The notes under the pieces are model-generated. The model was given only the letters and a program-made list of their open reading frames with translations. It was not told the DNA's origin and made no database searches. Shown here one piece after another: positions 24,962-34,005 of a stretch of DNA of 64,000 nt. The stretch lies in contig NZ_FNUY01000012.1 in the NCBI RefSeq assembly GCF_900108245.1, forward strand, positions 1-64,000, read 5' to 3'. Each line of letters begins with the position of its first letter. The stretch's first letter is position 1. A program made the position numbers and the translations under genes. Origin of the DNA: Allobosea lathyri (GTDB lineage: Bacteria; Pseudomonadota; Alphaproteobacteria; Rhizobiales; Beijerinckiaceae).

Positions 24962-25815
24962 ACATCGACACCCAGCCATTGGCCGTCCGGAACTCGCGCC
25001 CAAAACCGAACACCCAGCAGACGAGCGTGCTCGATCTCGCCGGCGGCATGCTTTGGCCGCTTCTGAGCGGCGCCATCGGACTTGGGCTCTGGGAAGGCAT
25101 GGTCCGGGCCTTCCGCGTCCCTGTCTTCATGGTCCCGGCGCCGAGCCAGATCGTGCTGACGATCATGGAACACTGGCAATACCTGCTCACGCAGTTGGCG
25201 ATCACCACATTTGCCGCAGGTCTTGGCCTGATCCTGGCCGTTACCTTCGGGCTTTTAGCCGGCGCGGCGATTGCCGGCTCGCGGCTGGTCGACCGGATGC
25301 TGACGCCGTGGCTCGTCATTGCTCATGCTGTACCGAAGGTGGTGATCGCGCCGCTTTTTCTGGTGTGGTTCGGTTTCGGTCTGCAGAGCGAAGTGTTCTT
25401 CGTCGTCGCGTTCACCTTCTTCCCGGTCATCGTCAATACGGTATCGGGCCTGAAGTCGGCTGACCCCGAACAACTCGTCATGGTCCGCGCGATGGGGGCC
25501 ACCCCCGCGCAAACGCTGCGGAAAATTCAATTCCCGAGCGCGCTGCCAAGCATCTGTGCCGGTGTGAAGCTTGCTGTGACGCTCGCGCCGGTGGGGGCCG
25601 TAATCGGCGAGTTCGTGGCGTCGAACAAAGGCCTCGGCCATCTCCTCATCAGGGCGGTTGGCGACATGGATACTCCGCTCGCTTTCGCAGCGGTCACGGT
25701 TTTCTCGATCTTCGGTGTGCTGCTGTGGCGCGCCGCGGAATGGGTCGAGAGCCGTGTGCTGCCCTGGCATCCGAGCCAACGCGCTTCATTCCTGCTGCGT
25801 AACGCCAGCACCTGA
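24958..25815 (+). CDS. ABC transporter permease (SsuC/TauC type)
   Basis: 285 residues, six helices. VPAPSQIVLTIMEH and the loop MVRAMGATPAQTLRKIQFPSALP (EAA motif) are typical of BPD_transp_1 permeases of the nitrate/taurine family. It overlaps the ATPase by 4 nt and is followed by the binding protein after 18 nt. Confidence 0.9.
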   Translation: MNIDTQPLAVRNSRPKPNTQQTSVLDLAGGMLWPLLSGAIGLGLWEGMVRAFRVPVFMVPAPSQIVLTIMEHWQYLLTQLAITTFAAGLGLILAVTFGLLAGAAIAGSRLVDRMLTPWLVIAHAVPKVVIAPLFLVWFGFGLQSEVFFVVAFTFFPVIVNTVSGLKSADPEQLVMVRAMGATPAQTLRKIQFPSALPSICAGVKLAVTLAPVGAVIGEFVASNKGLGHLLIRAVGDMDTPLAFAAVTVFSIFGVLLWRAAEWVESRVLPWHPSQRASFLLRNAST

Positions 25816-25833
25816 CAGATGGGAGAGAGCACG

Positions 25834-26847
25834 ATGACCCGACGCATTCCGCTTATCGCGGCAAGCCTTCGCACCGTTCTGCGAGCCGGCACCCTCGCCG
25901 CCGCAACCTGGGCCGCAAGCCCGGTGGCCGCCCAACCGCTCACCCCTGTCAAGGTTCTGCTCGACTGGGCCTGGCTACCCTACCACGCGCCTTTCCTGAT
26001 CGCGCAGGAGCGTGGCTTCTACAAGGAGGCCGGCCTCGACGTCGCGCTCGAACAGGGCCGCGGCTCGGCCACCACGGCGCTGTTGCTGTCGCAGGGCGGC
26101 TTCGACATCGCTCATCTCAACATCACCAACGCAGCCCAGATGATCGGTAAGGGCGGAACGCTCAAGGTCGTGGCCCTCTACCAGCACAAGACGGCTGCGG
26201 CCTTCATCGGCATCAAGGGCAAAGTCAAACTGGAGGGCGCGCAATCCTTGAAAGGCATCAAGATCGGCAGCACCCCTGGCGGTTCCGATGCGTTGAGCTT
26301 GCGCATCTTTGCGCGCGCCAACGGCATGAAGACCACCGATCTCAATGTGGTTTCGCTTGATTCCAACGCGAAGACTACTGCTCTTTTCGGCAATACGATC
26401 GACGTCGTCAGCGGCGACAGCCCAGCCTATAATTCCTATGTCCGCGCAACCGCCCAGGAGCCGGAAACGTTCCTTCTTGCAGATGCCGGCGTGCCTCTGC
26501 TCGGCTTCGGGTTCGCAGCAAACAACGCCTACCTGACCAAGAATCCAGAGATCGTTCGCAAGTTCCTGGCAGCAACCAAGCGCGGCTTCATCGAGGCCGC
26601 CAAGGATAACAAGGCCGCCTGCGAACTGATCCAAGCCAAGGTCCATCTGGCAGGAACGGTCGAACGATGCGTCGACTACAATCAGGGCTTGCTCGCGCTT
26701 TCGACGCAGCCGGGCGCTCCGGATTGGGGCCTTCAGTCCGAGGAGGAGTGGACGAAGCTTCTTGCAACGCTCAAATCCGTCGGCGAATTGCCCGGCGACG
26801 ACCGCCCGGCATCCGCGTTCTACACCAACGAATTCCTGCCGAAGTGA
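25834..26847 (+). CDS. ABC transporter substrate-binding protein (NMT1/THI5-like, SsuA type)
   Basis: 337 residues, signal peptide TLAAATWAASPVAAQ. VKVLLDWAWLPYHAPFLIAQERGFYKEAGLDV is the NMT1/THI5-like hallmark region (compare ThiY). ATG at 25834 is chosen because the in-frame ATG at 25819 lies within GGGAGAG, which serves as its ribosome site. ThiY-like receptors bind pyrimidine-type heterocycles, others bind sulfonates; the 'LLDW' start is more like the ThiY/RibY/pyrimidine branch than SsuA, a weak hint. Confidence 0.87.
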   Translation: MTRRIPLIAASLRTVLRAGTLAAATWAASPVAAQPLTPVKVLLDWAWLPYHAPFLIAQERGFYKEAGLDVALEQGRGSATTALLLSQGGFDIAHLNITNAAQMIGKGGTLKVVALYQHKTAAAFIGIKGKVKLEGAQSLKGIKIGSTPGGSDALSLRIFARANGMKTTDLNVVSLDSNAKTTALFGNTIDVVSGDSPAYNSYVRATAQEPETFLLADAGVPLLGFGFAANNAYLTKNPEIVRKFLAATKRGFIEAAKDNKAACELIQAKVHLAGTVERCVDYNQGLLALSTQPGAPDWGLQSEEEWTKLLATLKSVGELPGDDRPASAFYTNEFLPK

Positions 26848-26864
26848 CCGAAGGCGCGTCGACG

Positions 26865-28520
26865 ATGCCAGCCATGCTGACCTCCTCTAGCTCGCGATAC
26901 GATGCGATCGTCGTCGGGGGCGGACATAACGGCCTTGTCGTCGCCGCCTATCTCGGTCGTGCGGGCCTGAAAACGCTCGTCGTCGAAGCCAGCCCCCGCC
27001 TCGGTGGCCCGGCCGCCACGGTGGAATTCATGCCGGGCTACTCAACCACCCTCGCCAACTCGCCGGGATCGCTCGAACCCAAGATCGTGCGTGAGCTGGA
27101 GCTCGAACGCTACGGGCTGAGCTTCGTACGTCCTGATCCCACGCTCGTGCAGCCGCTCGGTACGGACGCGCTGTATGTCGGCTGGCGAGACCCGGCGCGC
27201 AACAATGCCCAGATCGAGGCTTTCGCGCCTGGCGAGGCAGCCCGCTACGCCGCCTTCTTTGCCTATCTACAGAACTTTGCCGACCGGCTCGGCATCTCGA
27301 TTTTCGAGCCGCCTCCATCCCTGCAACATCTGACCCGCAACCTGTCCCGGCTCGAGGATCAAGAGGCGTTCAGCCGTATCTTCTTCGGCAGCGTCCGCGA
27401 CCTGATGGACGAGTTCGAACTGGCGCCGCAGACGAAGGCCCTGATTGCACCGCTGGCCGTCGTCGGCGGCCAGGCGGCGCCGTCCACACCCGGCACTCCG
27501 TTCAATCTGATGATGCGTCCGCTCTCGCTGGCGTCGCTGCGCGAAGCCGGAGGCCAGGATCCCCGGCTGATCCCGCTGCGCGGGTCGACGGGGCTGCCGG
27601 TCGGCGGCATGGGCGCAATCATTAATGCGCTGCGCGATAGCGTTATCGCGCATGGCGGCACGGTCATGACCAGTGAGCCTGTCGCCTCGATCCGTACGAA
27701 CGGCGAGGAAGTCTTGGGCATCGTCACTGCCGGTGGTCTTGCATTCGAGGCGCCGATCGTCGTGTCCGCGATCAACCCGCGCACCACTGTTGCGACGCTG
27801 CTCGACGACGTAACGAACTGGGGCGAACTTAAGCCCAAGATGATGCGCAAATCCCTGCGCGGCCGGGCCTTCAAAGTGGTGCTCGCTCTCGATGGCATGC
27901 CGCGTTTCGCTGGCGCCACCTCCGATGCCGAAGCGGCGAGCTTTGCTTGCACACAGTTCCGGATCGCGCCGACCCTCGACTATCTTGAGCAGGGGCACAT
28001 GGACATGCTGGCAGGTCGGCTGTCGGACAAGCCCGTGATCTGGGGGCTGTGCCCGTCTATGACCTCACCCAGCCTGGCACCTGCCGGCAAGCACGTCCTC
28101 AGTCTCAATGTCGGCAACGCACCCTATCATCTCCGCGACGGAACCTGGGCCGAGGGACGCGACATCCTGGCGAAGCGCGCAATCGCCAAGCTCAGCGAGT
28201 TCATGCCGACTCTGCCCGGAATGATCAGCGACTATCGGATCATCGACCCGACCCAGTTCGAGAGCGAGTTCGGGCTGGTCGAGGCGAACATCACCCATGG
28301 CGACACGCTGCCTGCCAACATGTTCTGGATGCGGCCGATGCCGGGCTTGCACGCCTATCGGACGCCGACGCGCGGGCTCTATCTCAGCGGAAATGGCAGC
28401 TGGCCGGGCAACTACATTTCCGGGATCGCGGGGCACAATACCAGCCAGGAGGTCCTTCGCGATCTGCAGGCCCAGCGCCGCCCGGCGACGCAGGTCCTCG
28501 CCGGAGTGGGGAGCCACTGA
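26865..28520 (+). CDS. FAD-dependent oxidoreductase, phytoene desaturase-like
   Basis: 551 residues. Dinucleotide-binding motif IVVGGGHNGLVVAAYLGRAGLKTLVVE at the N-terminus; ARLGG-like RLGGPAATVEF next, as in CrtI/PDH-family amine oxidases; C-terminal GLYLSGNGSWPGNYISGIAGHNTSQ is the second FAD-binding region. This subgroup (often labelled 'NAD(P)/FAD-dependent oxidoreductase, PYROXD2-like') is not a carotenoid enzyme, and no other carotenoid gene is present. In this operon it is likely the first oxidative step on the imported compound. The start is ATG 26865 or 26874. Its stop overlaps the LacI gene start by one base. Confidence 0.82.
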   Translation: MPAMLTSSSSRYDAIVVGGGHNGLVVAAYLGRAGLKTLVVEASPRLGGPAATVEFMPGYSTTLANSPGSLEPKIVRELELERYGLSFVRPDPTLVQPLGTDALYVGWRDPARNNAQIEAFAPGEAARYAAFFAYLQNFADRLGISIFEPPPSLQHLTRNLSRLEDQEAFSRIFFGSVRDLMDEFELAPQTKALIAPLAVVGGQAAPSTPGTPFNLMMRPLSLASLREAGGQDPRLIPLRGSTGLPVGGMGAIINALRDSVIAHGGTVMTSEPVASIRTNGEEVLGIVTAGGLAFEAPIVVSAINPRTTVATLLDDVTNWGELKPKMMRKSLRGRAFKVVLALDGMPRFAGATSDAEAASFACTQFRIAPTLDYLEQGHMDMLAGRLSDKPVIWGLCPSMTSPSLAPAGKHVLSLNVGNAPYHLRDGTWAEGRDILAKRAIAKLSEFMPTLPGMISDYRIIDPTQFESEFGLVEANITHGDTLPANMFWMRPMPGLHAYRTPTRGLYLSGNGSWPGNYISGIAGHNTSQEVLRDLQAQRRPATQVLAGVGSH

Positions 28521-29527
28521 TGGTCAGCGTCGTCGCCGTCGCAACGCATGCCGGGGTGTCTCCCGCGACAGTCTCGCGCGTCCTGTCGGGGCGAATCGTC
28601 GTCGCCCCGGAAACGCGGGCCCGGGTGCTCGAAGCCGTCAAGGAACTCGGTTATCGGCCCAACGAGATGGCCCGGAGCCTGCGCGCCGGGCGTGGCCGGG
28701 GCGTCGCGCTCGTCACCGGCGACGTCGAGCAGGGTATCTATGCCGCCCTCGCCAAGCATGTGCAGGCAGAGCTAGAGGCGCTTGGTCTGGATCTCCTGCT
28801 GTTCAACCTCGGACATCGCGAGGACCGGCTGCGTCATTTCCTGGAGCGGGCGCCGTCGCTGGGCCTGCGCGGTGTGCTCTTGTCCTCGCCGCATATCATG
28901 GACATGGCGGAGTTGATGCCACTCATTCTCACCGCGACCGCGAGCGGAATCGACGTGATCTCGGTCAGCCAGGATCTCAGCGCCTACGGCATCGCGTCGA
29001 TAATTCACGACGATGTCGGGGGAGCCCGGGCCGCTGCGGAACATCTGATCGCACAAGGCCGGACGCCGATCGCGTTCCTTGGTCGCATCGCGACCTCGGC
29101 GATCGGTCGTGCACGCTTCGAGGGCTATCGCGACGCTCTTCTTGCTCATGAACAAGCGATCGACCCGGACCTGGTCTGGGACATCTCCGAGGGCTATCGC
29201 GCTGATGCCGGTTACCAGGCGACCTCGAATGCGCTGGCAAAGGGCCTGCATTTTCGAGCTGTTCTCACTGCCAGCGACGAGCTTGCGCTGGGAAGCATGG
29301 CTGCCGCCACCGACCGTGGCCACTCGGTACCTGGCTCGGTTGCGTTCGTTGGCTTCGGCGGTCTGGGCTGGGGCGTTTTCTCGCGTCCCTCGATCACCAC
29401 CGTCAGCCTCGATGTCGGCGCCGTCGCCCGAGCTGTCAGGGACAGGTTCAAGGGCGAGGACGAGGTGCCGTCGACGCCTGAGCGCATCGTCGTGCCCGCC
29501 AGACTTGTCCTGCGGCAATCCGCATAA
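28520..29527 (+). CDS. LacI-family transcriptional regulator
   Basis: 335 residues. HTH VVAVATHAGVSPATVSRVLSGRIVVAPETRARVLEAVKELGYRPNEMARSLR with the hinge helix at its end, then a periplasmic-binding-protein-like effector domain (VALVTGDVEQGIYAALAKHVQAELEALGLDLLLF). The start codon overlaps the preceding stop (TGATG), so it is embedded in and co-translated with the operon it probably controls. Expected to repress until a pathway compound binds. Confidence 0.9.
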   Translation: MVSVVAVATHAGVSPATVSRVLSGRIVVAPETRARVLEAVKELGYRPNEMARSLRAGRGRGVALVTGDVEQGIYAALAKHVQAELEALGLDLLLFNLGHREDRLRHFLERAPSLGLRGVLLSSPHIMDMAELMPLILTATASGIDVISVSQDLSAYGIASIIHDDVGGARAAAEHLIAQGRTPIAFLGRIATSAIGRARFEGYRDALLAHEQAIDPDLVWDISEGYRADAGYQATSNALAKGLHFRAVLTASDELALGSMAAATDRGHSVPGSVAFVGFGGLGWGVFSRPSITTVSLDVGAVARAVRDRFKGEDEVPSTPERIVVPARLVLRQSA

Positions 29528-29560
29528 TCACCGATACGGGACTTACAAGGGTTCGAAGTC

Positions 29561-30592
29561 ATGCTGATCGATGGCCTGCAATGCGGGCATTTCACCCGCG
29601 ACGTCTTCACTGAGCTGCGGCAGGCGAATGTCGCGGCTGTCACCGTGACCTGCGGCTTCTGGGAGGGGACGGTCGAATCCCTGGACTCGCTCGCCCGCTG
29701 GCGCGATCTGGTTGCAGCCAACAGCGACCTCGTCGCAATCGCCACGACGGCAGCCGATATCGAAGCCGCGGCGGCTGCGGGCCGCACGGCAATCGTGCTC
29801 GGCTTTCAGAACGCCAACCTCTTCGAGGGCCGGATCCGCTTCGTCGAACTGTTCGCCGAACTCGGCGTTAGGGTCATTCAGCTGACCTACAACAACCAGA
29901 ACGAACTCGCGGGTAGTTGTTACGAAGAGACGGATTCCGGGCTGGCCCGTTTCGGCCGCGAGGTTATCCGCGAGATGAACCGGGCCGGCATGCTGGTCGA
30001 TCTCTCCCATGTCGGCAACCGCTCGACGCTGGATGCGATCGACTGCTCCGACAAGCCCGTCGCCGTGACGCATGCCAATCCCGACAGCCTGTTCACGCAT
30101 AAGCGCAACAAGACCGACGATGTCTTGAAGGCGCTGGCCGGAAAGGGCGGGGTGCTGGGCTGCGCGACCTATCGCAACATCACGGGCGACCACTATTCGA
30201 GCTCGCTGCAGTCCTGGTGCGAGATGGTCGCCCGCACGGTCGACCTGATGGGCATCGACCATGTCGCGATCGGAACCGACCGGAGCCACAACTTCACCAA
30301 GCCGGATTACGACTGGATGCGGATGGGCCGCTGGACCCGTGGCGTCGATTATGGCGCCGCCTCCGCGGCCAGCCCCGGCAAGGCACCCCCGCCATCCTGG
30401 TTCACCCAGGTTCATCACCTTGGACTGTTGCCCGACGGGCTTCGCGGCGTCGGCTTCAAACCGAACGAGGTCGAGAAGATCACCAGCGGCAACTGGTTGC
30501 GGCTCTATGGCGAGGTCTTTGCGGACGGACGCCCGGCGCAGGCGGCAACGCCCGGCTTCGTCCAGAGCGATCCGGTTCTGGCCCTGTCCTGA
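29561..30592 (+). CDS. Peptidase M19 (membrane dipeptidase) family homologue
   Basis: 343 residues. TYNNQNELAGSCYEETDSGLARFGREVIREMNRAGMLVDLSHVG and the following VAVTHANPDSLF are M19 signatures, with two metal-binding histidines plausible in DLSHVG and VTHAN. The N-terminal HxD pair seen in canonical M19 enzymes is not evident (IDGLQCGHFTRDVF), nor is the bridging Glu, replaced by GFQNANLFEG. It belongs to a divergent M19 branch that may act on a cyclic amide or other non-dipeptide substrate. It is cytosolic and sits between the regulator and the aldehyde dehydrogenase. Confidence 0.78.
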   Translation: MLIDGLQCGHFTRDVFTELRQANVAAVTVTCGFWEGTVESLDSLARWRDLVAANSDLVAIATTAADIEAAAAAGRTAIVLGFQNANLFEGRIRFVELFAELGVRVIQLTYNNQNELAGSCYEETDSGLARFGREVIREMNRAGMLVDLSHVGNRSTLDAIDCSDKPVAVTHANPDSLFTHKRNKTDDVLKALAGKGGVLGCATYRNITGDHYSSSLQSWCEMVARTVDLMGIDHVAIGTDRSHNFTKPDYDWMRMGRWTRGVDYGAASAASPGKAPPPSWFTQVHHLGLLPDGLRGVGFKPNEVEKITSGNWLRLYGEVFADGRPAQAATPGFVQSDPVLALS

Positions 30593-30623
30593 GCCCTTTG
30601 ACGACCACCGTTTTGAGAGCATC

Positions 30624-32051
30624 ATGAACCATTCCAGGCAGTTCTATATCGATGGCGACTGGGTCGCTCCGTCGACCTCGCGGACCCTCGCGGTTGTCGA
30701 TCCCGCGACCGAGACGGCCTTCGTCGAGATCGCAATGGGTGCGAAAGCCGATGTCGATCGCGCCGTCACCGCGGCACGGCGCGCCTTCGAGAGCTTCTCG
30801 CAGACCTCGCGCGCCGAGCGGGTCGCGCTGCTCCAGAAGATCGTCGCCGGCTTCGAAGCGCGCGCCGATGAACTGGCCCGGACGATCTCGCGCGAGATGG
30901 GGGCGCCGCTTCCCTTCGCGCTAAGCGCCCAGGTCGGCAGCGGCCCCAACCACATCAAGGAGATGATCCGTGTCCTGGAGCGATTCGAATTCAACGCGCC
31001 CCATGACCGCACGATGATCGCGAAGGAGCCGATCGGCGTCTGCGCGCTGATCACGCCATGGAATTGGCCGATCAACCAGATCGTCTGCAAGGTCGCGCCG
31101 GCGCTGGCAGCCGGCTGCACCATGGTGCTGAAGCCGAGCGAGATCGCACCCCTCAGCGCCATTATCTTCGCCGAGATCCTGCATGACGCAGGCGTCCCGG
31201 CCGGCGTCTTCAATCTCGTCAACGGGGATGGGCCAGAGGTCGGGGCCGCTCTGGCCGGCCATCCCGATGTCGACATGGTCTCCATCACCGGCTCGACCCG
31301 GGCGGGCGTGCTTGTCGCGAAAGCGGCGGCGGAAACGGTCAAGCGCGTCGCGCAGGAGCTCGGTGGCAAGTCGCCGAACATCCTGTTGCCGGATGCCGAC
31401 ATGAAGCGCGCGACCGAGCTCGGCGTCGCGCGCTGCTTCAGCAACACCGGCCAGTCCTGCAGTGCTGCGACGCGCCTGCTGGTGCCCGCAGAACGGCACG
31501 ACGAGATCGCAGGCTATGCCAAGGCAGCAGCGGCGACCTTCGTCACCGGCGCCCCAGATCAGGAGGGCACGACACTAGGGCCGCTCGTCAATGCGGCTCA
31601 GTTCGACAAGGTTCAGCTGCTGATCGAAAAAGGCATTGCCGAGGGGGCAACGCTCGTAACCGGCGGCCCGGGGCGGCCAGAAGGCCTGGAGCGCGGCTAT
31701 TATGTGCGTCCGACCGTCTTTGCAAATGTTCGCCCCGACATGGCGATCGCGCGCGAAGAGATCTTCGGGCCCGTGCTCGTGATCATCCCCTATCGGGACG
31801 AGGACGAGGCGGTCGCGATCGCCAATGACACGCCTTACGGCCTGTCGGCCTATGTCCAGGGCGGCGATCTGGATCGGGCGCGCCGCGTCGCAAGACGCAT
31901 TCGCGCCGGCAATGTCCACATCAACTACCCTCCCATCGATCGCGGCGCGCCTTTCGGCGGCTACAAGCAGTCGGGCAACGGCCGCGAATGGGGTGCCTGG
32001 GGCCTCCACGAATTTCTCGAGATCAAGGCGATCATGGGCTACCAAGCATGA
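30624..32051 (+). CDS. NAD(P)+-dependent aldehyde dehydrogenase
   Basis: 475 residues. VCALITPWNWPINQIVCKVAPALAAGCTMVLKPSE (cofactor binding), SITGSTRAGVLVA, catalytic Glu in QELGGKSPNILL and nucleophile Cys in FSNTGQSCSAATRL, then EEIFGPVLVIIPYRDEDEA. It oxidises an aldehyde intermediate to the acid. ATG at 30624 gives the normal N-terminus (FYIDGDWVAP). The gene order ALDH, amidohydrolase, RidA recalls the 2-aminomuconate branch, in which a 2-aminomuconate semialdehyde dehydrogenase belongs to this family. Confidence 0.92.
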   Translation: MNHSRQFYIDGDWVAPSTSRTLAVVDPATETAFVEIAMGAKADVDRAVTAARRAFESFSQTSRAERVALLQKIVAGFEARADELARTISREMGAPLPFALSAQVGSGPNHIKEMIRVLERFEFNAPHDRTMIAKEPIGVCALITPWNWPINQIVCKVAPALAAGCTMVLKPSEIAPLSAIIFAEILHDAGVPAGVFNLVNGDGPEVGAALAGHPDVDMVSITGSTRAGVLVAKAAAETVKRVAQELGGKSPNILLPDADMKRATELGVARCFSNTGQSCSAATRLLVPAERHDEIAGYAKAAAATFVTGAPDQEGTTLGPLVNAAQFDKVQLLIEKGIAEGATLVTGGPGRPEGLERGYYVRPTVFANVRPDMAIAREEIFGPVLVIIPYRDEDEAVAIANDTPYGLSAYVQGGDLDRARRVARRIRAGNVHINYPPIDRGAPFGGYKQSGNGREWGAWGLHEFLEIKAIMGYQA

Positions 32052-33043
32052 GCGCGAACATCATGGACCAAGCGGAGCCGGAACGGATCGCGCTCGATAT
32101 CCATGCACATCTTGCGCCCGTTCTGCCGGAGCGCCTGGGCGCCATCCCCGGGGTCGACTGGAATGCCGATCCGGGCACGTTGACGATCGACGGCTATACG
32201 CTGGCCGCGCCGTCGGTCTATCGGGCTGAGGCGCTGATCGGATGGATGGACACCAACCGCGTCGAGCGCGCCTGGATATCGATCCCGCCGCCGCTCTATC
32301 GGCTCGATCTTGACGAGGCGGCCACCCGCAGCTGGACGCTCTACGTCAATGACGGCCTCGATGCGCTGGCCGCCCTCTTTCCCGAGCGCCTGGCCCCGCT
32401 GCATCATCTTCCGGTCAGTCATCCGGCCCTCGCGGCCGAGATCGCGACCGACCGCGCCGGTCGCGGCGTCGCGCGATTCGCGATGCCCGCCGGATCGCAG
32501 GCTCGGGAGATTATCCTGTCCGACCCGGCCTATGCGCCGCTCTGGGCCACCTTGGACGAGTCTCGCGCCTTTCTCTTTCTGCATCCATGCAAGGGCTGCG
32601 ATCCACGCTACGAGCCGTTCTACCTGCACAATCTTATGGGATCCCCAGTGGAGACGGCGCTGGCCGCGGCCCATCTGGCAATGTCGGGCGTGCTGGAACG
32701 CCACCCTGGCATGCGCGTCTGCCTCGCCCATGGCGGCGGAGCGGCCGCTGCGGTCGCGGGACGCCTCGAGCGTGGGCAGCTAACAGGCCGTCCCGGCGCC
32801 GACACTGGTGCACAAAAGCCCCGCCTTGCGTTTCGCCGGTTCTGCGTCGACTGCATTACGCATGATCCCGCGGCCTTAAGACTGGCGACCGAGATTCATG
32901 GCGAAGGCCATGTGCTGTTCGGGTCCGACTGGCCCTTCTCGATGGGCCTTCCCGATCCGCACGCGCAGCTCAGCGACACCGACCCTGCTCTGCGTCGGAA
33001 GATTTTCCACGACAACCCGGTCGCGCTGGGGCTGCTGAAATAG
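32048..33043 (+). CDS. Amidohydrolase-2 family protein, ACMSD-like
   Basis: 331 residues. Metal ligands are visible in ALDIHAHLAP (HxH), FLHPCKGC (His), CLAHGGGA (His) and FGSDWPFSMG (Asp). This is the aminocarboxymuconate-semialdehyde decarboxylase / gamma-resorcylate decarboxylase branch of the amidohydrolases, which perform non-oxidative decarboxylation or hydrolysis with Zn2+. It overlaps the aldehyde dehydrogenase stop by 4 nt. Decarboxylation of a muconate-type or aromatic acid is possible; a ring hydrolase is an alternative. Confidence 0.82.
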   Translation: MSANIMDQAEPERIALDIHAHLAPVLPERLGAIPGVDWNADPGTLTIDGYTLAAPSVYRAEALIGWMDTNRVERAWISIPPPLYRLDLDEAATRSWTLYVNDGLDALAALFPERLAPLHHLPVSHPALAAEIATDRAGRGVARFAMPAGSQAREIILSDPAYAPLWATLDESRAFLFLHPCKGCDPRYEPFYLHNLMGSPVETALAAAHLAMSGVLERHPGMRVCLAHGGGAAAAVAGRLERGQLTGRPGADTGAQKPRLAFRRFCVDCITHDPAALRLATEIHGEGHVLFGSDWPFSMGLPDPHAQLSDTDPALRRKIFHDNPVALGLLK

Positions 33044-33105
33044 CTGCACCCAGACTCGGCTGTTCCTCCCCACGCCGCGGCGTGCTCTTCAAGGCGGTCT
33101 TTCTC

Positions 33106-33465
33106 ATGACAATTCAGCATATTGGAATAGGGCCGCGGGCAAGTGAGGCGGTCATTCATAACGGCGTGGCGCACTTCGCGGTCACGCCCGAGCGCCCTTA
33201 TGATGGTGGGCTCGATGCCGGCGAGCAGACGCGCCAGCTGCTGGCCAGGCTCGACGCCAAGCTTGAGAAATTCGGATCCTCCAAGTCCAAGGTCATCTTT
33301 GTCACGATCGTGCTGGCGGACATGGCGAGCAACGCTGCGGTCAATCACGAGTGGGACCAATGGATCGATCCGAATGCGCCTCCCTCGCGGGCCTGCATCT
33401 CCGCCGCCTTGGCAAGCCCGGCGATGAAGGTCGAGTTCATCGTCCAGGCCGCCGTTGATGCCTGA
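33106..33465 (+). CDS. RidA/YjgF/UK114 family protein
   Basis: 119 residues from ATG 33106. GVAHFAVTPE, QTRQLLARLDAKLEKFGSSKSKVIFVTIVLADM and SRACISAALASPAMKVEFIVQAA are the RidA core. The key arginine of enamine/imine deaminases is present (SRACIS). It may hydrolyse an enamine formed by the pathway; 2-aminomuconate deaminases are RidA-fold proteins. Last gene of the operon. Confidence 0.85.
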   Translation: MTIQHIGIGPRASEAVIHNGVAHFAVTPERPYDGGLDAGEQTRQLLARLDAKLEKFGSSKSKVIFVTIVLADMASNAAVNHEWDQWIDPNAPPSRACISAALASPAMKVEFIVQAAVDA

Positions 33466-33894
33466 TAGCGTGATACTCAATCACAACAAGGAGGATGTCG
33501 AAAAGTTGGCCAGCTGGCCAAGTTAACACACTGAAGCAGGGTGTTTCGACTTCGCGGGGGCAAGGCATGATTTTGGGGCGGATAATTGTTCGGCCGCTCG
33601 GATGGGCGGTCGTGTAGCGTGCATATTGGTCGATGCCGTCCAGCCTGGCTGGCTAAGCGCCCTCCACCTGAGATCTCCTCGGGTTCATGCTTCGGTCCGC
33701 GGTCAGCGCAGCGGCTGCCAACATGATGCTGGTCCAATACGGCGTCCGATGTGCCTATCTCATAGGTGCGCTCGACCGAGGTCGGCGACAGTCCTGACCA
33801 CGGCATCAATCGGAACCGCGTCCCGGTGGGGACCTCGAAGGCCTGCGTTACTCAGGCAGGGTTCAACGGCAGTTTTCGACCTGGCAAACGGCGG
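33466..33894 (-). mobile_element. Non-coding 3' tail of an IS110-family remnant
   Basis: About 430 nt between the RidA gene and the transposase fragment, with no gene on either strand. On the minus strand it lies directly 3' of the transposase tail. I have a general impression that such long conserved non-coding ends accompany IS110-type elements in this order. The inner boundary near 33480 is uncertain, since these elements lack terminal inverted repeats. Confidence 0.4.
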
Positions 33895-34005
33895 TCAGGT
33901 CGTCATAGCGGCCGGCGGAAAGTCGGGCTGGAACATGGTGCCGTCACTCCACATCCGGTGCAAAATTGAGCCTATGCGCCGCGCCAGCGCTACCATTGCG
34001 CGCTT
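33895..34005 (-). pseudogene. IS110-family transposase C-terminal fragment
   Basis: The minus-strand frame directly after the carbonic anhydrase stop reads KRAMVALARRIGSILHRMW and continues SDGTMFQPDFPPAAMTT to a TGA at 33895-33897. 'ALARR.A.ILHRMW.DGT.F' is the usual ending of one branch of IS110-family transposases. Only 37 codons remain, fused in frame to the TAG of the carbonic anhydrase at 34006-34008. The rest of the transposase (DEDD domain, Tnp20 domain) is gone. Confidence 0.6.

Noticed and set aside
26865..28520. Carotenoid desaturase (crtI)
   Set aside because: CrtI-like fold only; no other carotenoid gene nearby and the operon is catabolic.
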